35,071 nucleotides of DNA from Acidobacteriaceae bacterium (GCA_027306695.1 DAHUZH010000026.1:1-35071), one strand, 5' to 3'; numbered from the stretch's first letter, positions 18,135 through 26,965 are shown. Numbers and translations: made by a program. Notes: generated from the letters alone by a model not told the origin.

Positions 18135-20294
18135 TTACGGCTGGTGAGGTGTTGTGGCGTGTGCATCCTCTTTCGCCAGCTTTACCTTGGCTTTGTCCAG
18201 CCGCTTGCGCACCTTGTTGACATCGGAAGGTTCCGCATCCGCTGCCGGGGAACTGGCATAGTTTTGCAGCGAACTTTCCCACTGCGCAACGGCTTCATGC
18301 AAATGGCCGGTGGTGGCATAGACCTCGCCCAGATGGTCGTGCACCTCGGGATCGGTCGGGATCAAAGTGATGGCCTTTTGCAGCATTTGTTCGGCGACCG
18401 CATATTGGCCAAGCTTGTAGTGGACCCAGCCCAGCGAATCCAGGTAGGCCCCGTTTTCCGGGTCGAGCTTGACCGCGTGCTGCACCATTTGCAACGCTTC
18501 GTCGAGCTTCATATTATGGTCGGCCAGCATATAGCCCAGATAGTTGAGGGTGAGCGCGTTGTTGGGATCGACGGAAAGCGCCTGACGGAATTGCTGCTCC
18601 GCCGCGTCGAGATGTTTCTGGCGCTCCTGCAAGGCCCCGCGCAGGAAATAGATCAGACCCATGTCCTGCTTGGAGGTATTCAGCTTCTCCGCCTGGTCGA
18701 TTGCGGCCCCAGCATCTTTCCACTTATGCATCCGGGTATACATCTGCGCCAGCGTGAGCCACACAACACGGTCCTGTTTCGTGCCGTTCAACTGAGACTT
18801 GGCCAAAGCCAGGCCCTCTTTGGCCTTGCCCGTATCGGCCATCTGTCCGGCAAGCGTCAGTTGCAGGTCTACATTTTTGGGGAGCGCCTGCACCGCCTGC
18901 TGCGCGGCCGCAGTGGCTTCGGGCAGCATCTTGGCATCGCGATAAGTGTCCACTTCGCCCTGGTATCCGCGTTCAGCGTCGGCAGGCCCCAGCGCAATAA
19001 TTTCCTTATAGACATCGATGGCCTGCTGGGTCTTGCTCTGATCGCGATAGACGGAGGCCAGGCGGTCGAGGAAGATGGCCCGGTTATTTCTTTCGTCGGG
19101 CGTGTACTGTTCGTTGGCGTGCTTGGTCGCGTCCGCCAACTGCTGCAGGATAGTGGCAGCCTGATTCAGGTGTCCCTGCGCTTCGGCGACCATTGCCTCG
19201 TTATAGCGGACCTCGACGGAGTCCGGGTCGAGTGTTTTTGCGTGTTGCAGCGCGGCTTCGGCCTTGTTCAGGTGACCCAGCGTGCGCTCCAGTTCGGCGA
19301 CGCGCAAAAAGGAACGGACATCTTCCGGGTCCTGCGTGGTGATGCCTTGAAAAATCTTGAGCGATGCATCGACCTGATTGTCGGTCAATAAATCTTCCGC
19401 CAGCCCGCGTTGTGCGTCCAGGTTGTCCGGTTGTGTGTTCAGAGCCGCCTGGTAGGCCAGGATGGCCTCTTTGTGGTTCTTTGCCTGGTCGCTGGCCGCC
19501 CCCAGCGCAATGTCGATTTTGGGAGTACGCTGGTCGGCTGGAACGCTTTGAAGCACACGGATAGCTTGCGCGAGATTGCCTTGTTCGCCATACAGCCGCG
19601 CCAGGTTCAGCACAACATCTTCCGAGCCTGGATTGATGCGCCGCGCCTCTTCAAACTGCGCCTTGGCATTCGAGTTATCGTGTTTCAGCGTGTACAGTTG
19701 GCCGAGCAGCAGGTGGTCGTCCACCTGATTTGGCTCCAACTGCACGATCTTCTGGAATTCCTGAATGGCGAGGTCCAGCATGGGACCTGGCTGCTGGCCG
19801 GCATTGGGATCGCCCAGCGACCGCAGATAGACGCGCCCCAGCAGTTTGTGCGCTGCCAGATCGTCCGGGTGGGTCTTTAGGATGCGCTGTGCGGTTTCGA
19901 CGGCCTCGCGGATGCGGCCCAGCTTGAAATAGGTCTCGGCGATATTGTTCTGCAGAAAAACAGAGTCGGGGTCGCTGTTGATGGCCAGCTTGTACTGTTC
20001 GATGGCCTGCGTCGCTAGATCGGGGCGTCCATATTCTTCCGCGGAATTTTCGTAGAGATGGCCGAGCGCCAAGTGGTAATAGGCCTGGGCGCGTTTGCCG
20101 GTAGCACCGGTCGGGTTCGCCGCCGCAGTTGCAGCGGTGGGCGCAGTTGCTGGCGTGGGCGTCGGAGTGTTTTTGGCGGGACCAGTTTGCGCGACAGCGG
20201 AAGCGGAAATCGTGAGCGCAGTGCCGAGCGCCGCCACGTTCTGCCATCTCCACAGAGAAAAGTGCTTCCCTTCGGCGACACGTACTTTCATCAT
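18135..20294 (-). CDS. Exported TPR-repeat protein
   Basis: This 719-residue protein begins with an N-terminal signal-like segment (hydrophobic about 18-35, AVAQT). A Pro/Thr/Ala-rich linker follows (about 38-63), then many tetratricopeptide repeats across almost all the remaining length; clear examples are HLALGHLYEN, NNIAETYFKLGRIREAV, LGYMLADHNMKLDEAL and LGEVYATTGHLHEAV. It ends in a charged tail. TPR arrays mediate protein contacts. In acidobacteria such long exported TPR proteins are common but rarely assigned a role. Two adjacent ATG codons (20294 and 20291) are possible starts. The cupin gene is 108 bp upstream and dgt 34 bp downstream on the same strand. Confidence 0.85.
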   Translation of the reverse strand: MMKVRVAEGKHFSLWRWQNVAALGTALTISASAVAQTGPAKNTPTPTPATAPTAATAAANPTGATGKRAQAYYHLALGHLYENSAEEYGRPDLATQAIEQYKLAINSDPDSVFLQNNIAETYFKLGRIREAVETAQRILKTHPDDLAAHKLLGRVYLRSLGDPNAGQQPGPMLDLAIQEFQKIVQLEPNQVDDHLLLGQLYTLKHDNSNAKAQFEEARRINPGSEDVVLNLARLYGEQGNLAQAIRVLQSVPADQRTPKIDIALGAASDQAKNHKEAILAYQAALNTQPDNLDAQRGLAEDLLTDNQVDASLKIFQGITTQDPEDVRSFLRVAELERTLGHLNKAEAALQHAKTLDPDSVEVRYNEAMVAEAQGHLNQAATILQQLADATKHANEQYTPDERNNRAIFLDRLASVYRDQSKTQQAIDVYKEIIALGPADAERGYQGEVDTYRDAKMLPEATAAAQQAVQALPKNVDLQLTLAGQMADTGKAKEGLALAKSQLNGTKQDRVVWLTLAQMYTRMHKWKDAGAAIDQAEKLNTSKQDMGLIYFLRGALQERQKHLDAAEQQFRQALSVDPNNALTLNYLGYMLADHNMKLDEALQMVQHAVKLDPENGAYLDSLGWVHYKLGQYAVAEQMLQKAITLIPTDPEVHDHLGEVYATTGHLHEAVAQWESSLQNYASSPAADAEPSDVNKVRKRLDKAKVKLAKEDAHATTPHQP

Positions 20295-20402
20295 TTGAAA
20301 CGCGACCTCAGAACCCGGGCACGCGATGCGCGCGGGCTGGAACGGAGCGACAGCAGGCTCCTTCCCAGATTGTACGCTGGCACGCGCTTCGGGGGCGCGG
20401 CA

Positions 20403-20774
20403 CTATTTGCGCAGATAGGCATCTGTGCCCGCAAGCCAGTCCGCGCGGGGCGGGGTAAAGACGTCCAAATCGAGCGTGTCTTCCAGCGCCTCGGCGGCGT
20501 GCGGTACGTTCGGAGGAATGACCAGCACTTCGCCCGCGCGCACAACGATTTCCTGTCCTTCCAGGGTGAACTTCAGCGCACCTTCCAGAATGTAGGTGAT
20601 CTGTTCGTTTTCATGGTGGTGCAGGGGGACCAGACATCCCTTGCGCAGGAGCAGCCGGGCCAGCATGCCCTTTTCTCCGCAGGCATACTGGCGTTCGATC
20701 AGCGGGTTGAGATGTTCGACGGGCATGGTGTGAAAGCTGAGATGCTGTACGGATTGGCGGTCGGAGTTGGCCAT
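20403..20774 (-). CDS. Small cupin-domain protein
   Basis: This 123-residue protein is a single cupin barrel. Motif 1 reads GCLVPLHHHENEQITYILEG, with His52 and His54 and the acidic/amide residue near 57-58 as metal ligands. Motif 2 contains PPNVPHAAEALED with His92. Such stand-alone cupins bind a divalent metal and may be dioxygenases, isomerases or small-molecule sensors. ATG 20774 has an AGGAAAG ribosome site about 9 nt upstream; the frame extends further upstream but lacks family sequence. It is transcribed divergently from the SDR gene and may lead the TPR-dgt run. Confidence 0.88.
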   Translation of the reverse strand: MANSDRQSVQHLSFHTMPVEHLNPLIERQYACGEKGMLARLLLRKGCLVPLHHHENEQITYILEGALKFTLEGQEIVVRAGEVLVIPPNVPHAAEALEDTLDLDVFTPPRADWLAGTDAYLRK

Positions 20775-20929
20775 AGTTTCTGCTTTCCTGAATTTTTTAG
20801 AAATAGCGGGCGCCAGAAGCGCCGTCCTCAGGCTGCATGAATTTGGCGAATCCTGCAAGCCGGTCCGTGGCCCGTCCTCCGGCTGCCTTCTTCCCGGTAG
20901 AGGAAATCTTTGACATACTCGAACCTGTT

Positions 20930-21718
20930 ATGGAATCGGGACTGAAAGATCGCGTTGTGCTGGTGGCTGGCTCCAGCCAGGGAATTGGGCGCGCCACGGC
21001 GCTGCGCTTTGCAGCGGAGGGTGCGCATCTCGCCCTCTGCGCGCGCAATGAGGAGGCGCTCCAGGATCTGGCCGAGCAAATACGGCAACAGTTCGGCGTG
21101 CAGGTCTACAGCGCAAAGGTCGATGTCGCGGACGACGCAGGTGTGCGGCGCTTTGTGGAGGAGACGCAGCAGCGCTTTGGCCACATCGACGTTTGCGTCA
21201 CCAACGCTGGCGGCCCTCCGGCGAAACTCTTCGCGGAAACCACCATGGAAGAATGGGACCAGGCCTATCGGCTGAATCTGCGCAGCATCGTGTCGTTCGC
21301 GCAAGCCGTGCTGCCGCACATGCAGCGGCAGAAGTGGGGAAGACTGGTGACGATCACCTCGCTGACCGTCAAACAACCGGCGCCGAACCTGGTGCTGTCG
21401 AACTCCGTCCGGGCAGGAGTGCTGGGCCTGGTGCGCTCGCTGGCCACTCAGTTTGGCCCGTATGGAATCACCGTAAATAACGTAGGCCCCGGCTATACCG
21501 CCACGGACAGGTTGAAGGAACTGGCCGCGCGCCATACCCAATCCAGCGGTGCTTCGGTGGACGACTATTTTGCGCAAATCAAAAAAGATATTCCGCTGGG
21601 ACGGCTGGCGCAGCCGGAGGAAGTGGCCGACGCCATTGTCTGGTTGGGTTCGGAGCGCGCTGCCTATGTGACCGGACAGACCCTTCTGGTGGATGGTGGC
21701 GTCTATCGTGGCTTGTGA
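20930..21718 (+). CDS. SDR-family protein lacking the catalytic Tyr-Lys pair
   Basis: The short-chain dehydrogenase/reductase fold is clear: the nucleotide-binding motif GSSQGIG (14-20), TNAGG (91-95), catalytic-type Ser144 in ITSLTV, PGYTATDR and a C-terminal VDGGVYRGL. At the position of the canonical YxxxK, 13 residues after the Ser, the sequence is S157-N-S-V-R161. Both Tyr and Lys are therefore replaced, as in the FabG-like subgroup described as having an imperfect catalytic tetrad. Calling it 3-oxoacyl-ACP reductase would therefore be unsafe. The start at ATG 20930 gives a 262-residue protein of normal length; an upstream ATG at 20837 would add 31 atypical residues and overlap less cleanly with the divergent cupin promoter. 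The ribosome site is weak. Confidence 0.85.
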   Translation: MESGLKDRVVLVAGSSQGIGRATALRFAAEGAHLALCARNEEALQDLAEQIRQQFGVQVYSAKVDVADDAGVRRFVEETQQRFGHIDVCVTNAGGPPAKLFAETTMEEWDQAYRLNLRSIVSFAQAVLPHMQRQKWGRLVTITSLTVKQPAPNLVLSNSVRAGVLGLVRSLATQFGPYGITVNNVGPGYTATDRLKELAARHTQSSGASVDDYFAQIKKDIPLGRLAQPEEVADAIVWLGSERAAYVTGQTLLVDGGVYRGL

Positions 21719-21824
21719 ATAGATGCGCGCGTGGTGTGGCGTCGGATGCGGGTGGGCCACTCACGAATTCGCCCCTGCATCTGTCCTATTGTGAGTAGAG
21801 ATTTCCCCGAGAAAGGTCGCAGGC

Positions 21825-22535
21825 ATGGCCAATTGCAAAGTGACGATCATGGTCGAGAGCATCACCGTGATTTCCAACGGAGATGTTCCGGGAAGCCAGC
21901 CGAACCATGCCGGTGGCCTGAAAAATAACGCCATCAGCGCCATGCTCGACTATCCGCGCGGTGGCGTCCCGGAGATGGTTTCGGTCATTCAGGCGGACCT
22001 CCAGGACAATCAGGCCTACCAGTTCAATACGTCGGACTTTTACGGGCCGAATGGCGATGGCGTGTACGCGCCCGGCCTGTTCAAAGAGGAAGAGATTGAA
22101 GACGAATGTCCGCTGATGATCCAGATCACCAGTAACGACGACGCCAGCCACCTGACGATGGTGCTGGAAAAAGTCTTCGACAATATCCTGGGCGCGTCGG
22201 TTTTTATCGTGCCCGGCGGACAAATTGTAAGCGCGGTGGTGGAGTTTGCCGCAGGCGAGCTGGGCGACCTGATCTCCGGGCAGAGTAAAGGGTCGATCGA
22301 TGTCATCGGGGCCTGCCATGTGATGCTGAACGCTGCGGAGCTGCTGTCAGCTCCAAATTCGCTGCGCATCACGCTGCCTTTGATCGCGCCGAAGACCATT
22401 CATAAAGGCTGGTTCCTTCCTGAGACACCGCCAGGAGGAGGGCCGATCCACTGGCTGCCCACCGAGGGCGACCTGACCACGGCTGGCCAGTCGAACGGAA
22501 GCATTACGCTGACGATTGCCGTGCTTCCGGGTTGA
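21825..22535 (+). CDS. Hypothetical protein, 236 residues
   Basis: I do not recognise a family. The protein is soluble-looking, lacks a signal peptide and begins MANCKVTIMVESITVIS. It contains alternating short beta-like stretches, a DFYGPNGDGVYAPGLF segment and an acidic EEEIEDECP stretch near residue 90. One hydrophobic helix-prone region lies around 125-155 (ILGASVFIVPGGQIVSAVVEF), and the C-terminus is beta-rich, ending SITLTIAVLPG. A beta-sandwich domain at each end is plausible but unproven. ATG 21825 has an AGAAAGG ribosome site about 8-9 nt upstream. It stands alone between the SDR gene and the second foldback repeat. Confidence 0.7.
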   Translation: MANCKVTIMVESITVISNGDVPGSQPNHAGGLKNNAISAMLDYPRGGVPEMVSVIQADLQDNQAYQFNTSDFYGPNGDGVYAPGLFKEEEIEDECPLMIQITSNDDASHLTMVLEKVFDNILGASVFIVPGGQIVSAVVEFAAGELGDLISGQSKGSIDVIGACHVMLNAAELLSAPNSLRITLPLIAPKTIHKGWFLPETPPGGGPIHWLPTEGDLTTAGQSNGSITLTIAVLPG

Positions 22536-22586
22536 GCGGGTGCTGCGCGTTAATACAGGTTCTCCAGTAGCCGAGATCCCAAAGGA

Positions 22587-22706
22587 GTCATTCTGAGCGC
22601 AGCGAAGAATCCAGAGGGTGATGGCGACGCATTCCAGGCGAGTCCATCGATGGATTCTTCACTCCGCTGCGCGGAGCCTGTGAGCGTAGCCGTAGTCTTC
22701 AGAATG
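22587..22706. repeat. Foldback intergenic repeat, copy 2
   Basis: The element opens with GTCATTCTGAGC, identical to copy 1 at 4961. It folds with nested complementary pairs: CATTCTGA (22589-22596) with TCAGAATG (22699-22706), and GAAGAATCCA (22604-22613) with TGGATTCTTC (22651-22660). Inside the right half, CTCCGC-TGC-GCGGAG (22662-22676) is a further hairpin. It lies between the convergent hypothetical gene and purH, where it may also serve as a bidirectional terminator. Confidence 0.65.
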
Positions 22707-22733
22707 ATGCATCCTTAGCATGCGATTTCCCTT

Positions 22734-24317
22734 TCAATGCCGGAAGTGCCGCGTCCCGGTAAAGACCATCGCGGCGTCGAGCCGGTCGGCGGCAGCAATC
22801 ACCTCCGCGTCGCGCACCGAGCCACCGGGCTGGATGACCGCCGTAGCTCCCGCAGCGACGACCGTCTCCAGGCCATCGGGAAAGGGAAAGAAAGCGTCCG
22901 AGGCGGCGACGCAACCAACCAGCGGCAAAATCGCTTTCATCGCGCCAAACTTTGCCGCATCCACGCGGCTCATCTGCCCCGCGCCGACGCCAAGCGTCTG
23001 CCCATTGCGCGCATACACGATGGCGTTCGACTTGACATGCTTGCAGACGCGCCAGGCGAACAGCAGCGCGTCGATCTCGTCCTGCGTAGGCTGGCGTTGG
23101 CTCACAATCTTCAACTGGCCTGCCTCAACATGGCCATGGTCGGCGTCCTGCAATAACAGGCCGCCGGAGATTTGTTTCAGCACTCTCGACATGTCGGCGG
23201 CGCGCGCCTCCACCAGCCGGAGATTTTTCCTGGCTGCAAAGATTTCTTTCGCCTCTGCGCTGAAACTGGGCGCGACGATAGCCTCGACAAACAGCTTGGC
23301 AATCTCGGTTGCGGCCTCTGCGTCGATCTCGCGGTTGACGCCAATCACCGCGCCAAAGGCCGATACGGGATCGGAGGCCAGCGCCTTGCGATACGCTTCG
23401 ACTACCGTGCTGGCCGTGGCCGCGCCGCACGGGTTGGTGTGTTTGATGATGACGACGGCTGGGTCGCTAAACTCCAGCGCCAGGTCCCAGCAGGCGTCCA
23501 GATCGACGAGATTGTTGAAACTCAGTTCCTTGCCTTGCAACTGGCGCAGCCCTGCGATGCCCGTCCCGCTGCCGTCTGCATACAAGGCTGCGCGTTGGTG
23601 GGGATTTTCTCCGTAACGCAGCGGCATCGCCTGCGGATAGGCCAAACGCAGCGTGGCCGGGAAGGGAGTTTCTGCCGCCGCTGGAAGCTGGAGCGCCGCG
23701 TCTTCCTCCGGCAGCTCAGAAATCCCTTCGAGCGCGTTGGCGATGGCCAGGTCGTACGCAGCGGTCAGCGCGAAGGCCTTGCGTGCAAGCTGCCAGCGCG
23801 TGGCGCGGCTGAGGTTGCCTTCATTCGCGCGCAGATCTTCGATCAGCGCCGGATAGTCCGCAACCGATGTGACCACGGCCACGTCCTCAAAATTTTTGGC
23901 CGCGGAGCGGACCATCGACGGCCCGCCAATGTCGATGTTTTCGATCACCTCGCCGAAGCGCACGCCCGGCTTGCGGAGCGTGGCCTCAAACGCATACAGG
24001 TTCACCACCACCATGTCGATCGGCTCGATGTCGTGCGCGGCGACGGCCTTTTGATGCTCCGCATTCGCGCGAATGTGGAGAATGCCGCCATGCACTTTGG
24101 GGTGCAGCGTCTTCACGCGGCCGTCGAGCATCTCAGGAAAGCCGGTCAGGTCGGAAATATCTTTTACCGGCAATCCAGCTTCGCGCAGAGTGCGCGCCGT
24201 TCCGCCGGTCGAGACCAGTTCCGCGCCATGCTGCTGCAAAACGCGCGCCAGCTCGACGACACCGGATTTGTCGGTGACGCTGAGCAGTACGCGCCGAATC
24301 GGCTTTCTATCGTTCAC
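22734..24317 (-). CDS. purH: Bifunctional AICAR transformylase / IMP cyclohydrolase
   Basis: PurH performs the last two steps of IMP synthesis: formylation of AICAR using 10-formyl-THF, then ring closure to IMP. The N-terminal MGS-like cyclohydrolase domain (about 1-150) shows LLSVTDKSGVVELA, ELVSTGGTARTLREAG, DISDLTGFPEMLDGRVKTLHP. The transformylase domain shows LRYGENPHQRAALY, the catalytic IKHTNPCGAA and PGGSVRDAEVIAAAD, ending in AMVFTGTRHFRH. GTG 24317 is chosen because it gives a canonical N-terminus and 527 residues, with AGGA 8 nt upstream; the frame is open upstream but atypical. The rhomboid-family gene is divergent 76 bp away. Confidence 0.97.
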   Translation of the reverse strand: MNDRKPIRRVLLSVTDKSGVVELARVLQQHGAELVSTGGTARTLREAGLPVKDISDLTGFPEMLDGRVKTLHPKVHGGILHIRANAEHQKAVAAHDIEPIDMVVVNLYAFEATLRKPGVRFGEVIENIDIGGPSMVRSAAKNFEDVAVVTSVADYPALIEDLRANEGNLSRATRWQLARKAFALTAAYDLAIANALEGISELPEEDAALQLPAAAETPFPATLRLAYPQAMPLRYGENPHQRAALYADGSGTGIAGLRQLQGKELSFNNLVDLDACWDLALEFSDPAVVIIKHTNPCGAATASTVVEAYRKALASDPVSAFGAVIGVNREIDAEAATEIAKLFVEAIVAPSFSAEAKEIFAARKNLRLVEARAADMSRVLKQISGGLLLQDADHGHVEAGQLKIVSQRQPTQDEIDALLFAWRVCKHVKSNAIVYARNGQTLGVGAGQMSRVDAAKFGAMKAILPLVGCVAASDAFFPFPDGLETVVAAGATAVIQPGGSVRDAEVIAAADRLDAAMVFTGTRHFRH

Positions 24318-24393
24318 AATCTTCGTCCTGTGGGAGAGTGGGATGGAAAAGCTAAGTCTAAAGCATGGGACATCGAACCACCCAGCGTAGGGC

Positions 24394-25380
24394 TTGGAAT
24401 CCTTGATCGCCTGGCAGAGAAACAGGGATTGCGTTCTATCGTTGCGCTCAGTAGCCTTGAGTAGAAGCCAGAATTGCGCGCGGGAATGGGAGTTCGATCT
24501 GATCCACCGGAATGACAGTAACAAGCACGGCATTGAGATTCTGCCGCCCGCGTCACAGGGCCGCGACAGCGAAATCACGCCGCAGCCGGACTACGACCTG
24601 GAATCGGGCTATTACACGGGCGCCCAGCCACGCTCGCAGACTTTTTCGCAGGCCCATTCGCGTATCCTGGCGGGCTGGGCCTACGCGCCAGCCACTTACA
24701 TTCTGATCGGTATCAATGTTGCCGTGTATCTGATGATGACCTTGCGTGGCGTTTCCTGGTGGGACCCTACTGCGGAGCAGATTCTGCACTGGGGCGCGAA
24801 TCGCGGCGTGAATGAAATTCTTTATGGCCAGTGGTGGCGGCTGCTGACGGCGACCTTCGTGCATGTCGGCATCGTCCACATTGGCACAAATATGTGGTGC
24901 TTGTGGAACCTGGGGCTGCTGGGAGAGCCGCTGCTGGGAGCGTTTGGCGTTTTTGCGGTGTACGTGCTGACTGGTGTTGCCGGAAATCTACTCAGTTCCG
25001 GCGTGAATCCGGGAATCGTCGGCGCGGGCGCTTCGGGCGCTGTGTTTGGGATCGCTGGAATTTTAATTCTGCTGTTGAACTCGCCGCACCTGCCATTTCC
25101 GCGCGCTGAACTGCGCCGGCTTCGCCGCAGCGTCATTTATTTTGCGGGGATCAATCTGGCGATTGGCGCTTCCACGCTGCTCTACTCGGGCGGAATAAAA
25201 ATCGACAATATGGCCCATCTGGGAGGGTTCCTCTCCGGGCTTGCAATGGGCGTGCCGCTGGCCCCCGTGCTGGGGACCGGACGCGAACCTTACATGCGCC
25301 GCCAAAAGATCGTCTTCGCGGTTGTGGCCGGGGGCCTGGTCTTATTTGCGTACGGAATTGTTCGATTCTGGAAGACGTAG
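24394..25380 (+). CDS. Rhomboid-family intramembrane serine protease
   Basis: Rhomboids cut transmembrane substrates within the membrane using a Ser-His dyad. Numbered from TTG 24394, the protein shows HIGTNMW (His162, Asn166, oxyanion-type residues), nucleophile Ser214 in GAGASGAVFG and His275 in MAHLGGFLSG. At least six hydrophobic helices run from about residue 98 to 324. The start is uncertain: no in-frame ATG or GTG precedes the first helix, only TTG codons at 24394, 24403, near 24436 and 24457. The unusually long polar N-terminal region before helix 1 may therefore be shorter in reality. It is divergent from purH and convergent with the XRE regulator. Confidence 0.88.
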   Translation: MESLIAWQRNRDCVLSLRSVALSRSQNCAREWEFDLIHRNDSNKHGIEILPPASQGRDSEITPQPDYDLESGYYTGAQPRSQTFSQAHSRILAGWAYAPATYILIGINVAVYLMMTLRGVSWWDPTAEQILHWGANRGVNEILYGQWWRLLTATFVHVGIVHIGTNMWCLWNLGLLGEPLLGAFGVFAVYVLTGVAGNLLSSGVNPGIVGAGASGAVFGIAGILILLLNSPHLPFPRAELRRLRRSVIYFAGINLAIGASTLLYSGGIKIDNMAHLGGFLSGLAMGVPLAPVLGTGREPYMRRQKIVFAVVAGGLVLFAYGIVRFWKT

Positions 25381-25387
25381 GCGAACA

Positions 25388-25424
25388 CAGACAACGTCTG
25401 GATAAGGGCGACGCTGGGGAGCGT
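25388..25424. terminator. Two small hairpins between convergent genes
   Basis: CAGAC-AAC-GTCTG (25388-25400) and ACGCT-GGGG-AGCGT (25411-25424) lie between the rhomboid-family stop and the convergent XRE gene. They may stop transcription from either side; no strong T-run is present. Confidence 0.3.
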
Positions 25425-25447
25425 TCCGTGGTGCAATATATTAGGGT

Positions 25448-25804
25448 TTAATTGTTTTCGGCGGCCGCGAACTTCTTCACCATGGCCAGCAGCAGCTTGC
25501 GATCACTTTCATTCAAGCTGGCGGAGTAGCGCCGGATCTGGGTCAGGAAGCGTAGTTCATCGTCACTGAATCGATGCTCCGGCATCTCGTAACTCAAGGC
25601 ATTTTCCGCAAAGAAATGCGCCAGGGGAACGTCCAGCGCACCGGCAATTTTATACAGCGTATCGAGCGATGGAACGGTGTGTCCGTTTTCGACCCGAGAG
25701 AGATAGCAGCGAAGCAGGCCCGTGCGTTTTTCAATGTCGCCTTGCGACATTCCCTTCTGCAGACGGACGCCGCGAATCGTAGTGCCAATGTTGATAGTTC
25801 CCAT
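25448..25804 (-). CDS. XRE-family transcriptional regulator
   Basis: This 118-residue protein has an N-terminal Cro/CI-type helix-turn-helix at about 8-62: TIRGVRLQKGMSQGDIEKRTGL, split across helices 1-2, recognition helix LRCYLSRVENGHTVPSLDTL, and KIAGALDVPLAHFF. A C-terminal helical region of about 50 residues (FSDDELRFLTQIRRYSASLNESDRKLLLAMVKKFA) follows and is probably for dimerisation. ATG 25804 has a GGAG ribosome site about 7 nt upstream. A 212-bp A+T-rich spacer separates it from the upstream hydrolase gene and probably holds its own promoter. No toxin or phage gene is adjacent, so its targets are unknown. Confidence 0.9.
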   Translation of the reverse strand: MGTINIGTTIRGVRLQKGMSQGDIEKRTGLLRCYLSRVENGHTVPSLDTLYKIAGALDVPLAHFFAENALSYEMPEHRFSDDELRFLTQIRRYSASLNESDRKLLLAMVKKFAAAENN

Positions 25805-26016
25805 GCATTCTCTCCTTTTATCGTGTGATCGAGCCGTGCTACGTGCCTTACAGCGCCGAAGCAGCCTGTATCCCTATTGCTGTATTAGTTAACATGACGA
25901 AAGGAGCATAAGCAAGAGAATTTATGTAATGTTTGGTAAAAATCACCTTTACATGCTTCACTTTGTGGTCAGATTTTTTACCGGGATGCAGTAGCCACTC
26001 CAGCAGCCAAATACAT

Positions 26017-26802
26017 TTATTGTTTCAATGTCCGTGCAAAGAAAGTAAACATGCGCTGGTCGGCATCGGCTGTGTCCGCGGCGCGATAGCCCGTCTTATT
26101 GTTGGGATTCTGGAAGGCATGGCCAGCATCTGGATAGTCCTTGACATCCACCGAGTGACCGATCTTCTGCATTGCCGCGGCAAAGTTCTGTACGTCCTGG
26201 GGCGTAATACCGCGATCCTGCGCTCCAAAGTTGCCGAGAATCGCCGCATGAATTTTTCCTAGTTGTACCGGGTCGGTTTCCAGTGCTCCGTAGTTGATGG
26301 CAACGGCGCGCAGAGACGGCTCCGCGACGGCAAGCTGCATGGCGAAGCTGCCTCCCATGCACCAGCCCGCAGCGCCGATCCGGTTCGGCTTCACGTAGGG
26401 CAGCGTCTTCAGATAGGCAACGCCAGCCTTCAGATATTGCACGCCTCGGTCCTGCGGCAGTGCGCGCATCAACTCATGCGCCATCTCCGGGTCGGTCGCG
26501 ACCTGGCCGCGATAAAGATCTACGGCAAGCGTGACGTAGCCGTGTTCGGCGAACATCTCCGCCTGCTGCTTCACCCAGTCGTTCAGTCCCCACCACTCAT
26601 GGATGATGAGAATGGCTGGAAATGCCCCCGCGCCTTTCGGGCGATAGAGCACGCCATGGACGGTTTCGCTGCCGCTGGAGAAGCTGACATTTTCGGGGCC
26701 CATGATTGGAACAGCGGCCTTCGCTTGCGCGACGAGGGGGAACACGCTGGCCAGAAAAAAACACAGCGCAAAGAGCAAGAAGTGCGTACGAGGGGTCTTC
26801 AT
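26017..26802 (-). CDS. Exported dienelactone hydrolase-family protein
   Basis: Dienelactone hydrolases are alpha/beta-hydrolases with a Cys-Asp-His triad that open lactone or ester bonds. This 261-residue protein has a signal peptide (1 to about 29, VAQAKA). The hydrolase domain includes IIHEWWGLND (67-76), GWCMGGSF with nucleophile Cys148, Asp196 in NFGAQDRGI and His228 in DAGHAF. Export is common among secreted DLH-like proteins but differs from the cytoplasmic catabolic enzymes. ATG 26802 is supported by an AAAGGA ribosome site about 9 nt upstream and by the signal peptide. fabG is 163 bp upstream on the same strand. Confidence 0.9.
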   Translation of the reverse strand: MKTPRTHFLLFALCFFLASVFPLVAQAKAAVPIMGPENVSFSSGSETVHGVLYRPKGAGAFPAILIIHEWWGLNDWVKQQAEMFAEHGYVTLAVDLYRGQVATDPEMAHELMRALPQDRGVQYLKAGVAYLKTLPYVKPNRIGAAGWCMGGSFAMQLAVAEPSLRAVAINYGALETDPVQLGKIHAAILGNFGAQDRGITPQDVQNFAAAMQKIGHSVDVKDYPDAGHAFQNPNNKTGYRAADTADADQRMFTFFARTLKQ

Positions 26803-26965
26803 GCGGACCCATCCTTTCCTGGGGGAGAAACGATTCTGGCATGGAAAATCAGCGGTTCGCAGCATTTTTCCATGGGACGATGGCACGCCGCGTATTCTAC
26901 GCCACACGCTTGGTCTCGCACAGTCGTTTTGCTTACGTGCTGGCCGGTCGATGGATGATTCGCCT

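Noticed and set aside
18144-19391. Long rightward open frame of 415 codons opposite the TPR gene
   Set aside because: It is antisense to a clear TPR protein, has no recognisable domain and its composition mirrors the opposite strand's codon bias.
24318-24393. Possible purine riboswitch upstream of purH
   Set aside because: The spacer is only 76 bp and shows no conserved purine-riboswitch core or three-stem layout.
23172-24464. Rightward open frame of 430 codons opposite purH
   Set aside because: Antisense to unmistakable PurH motifs; no family features.
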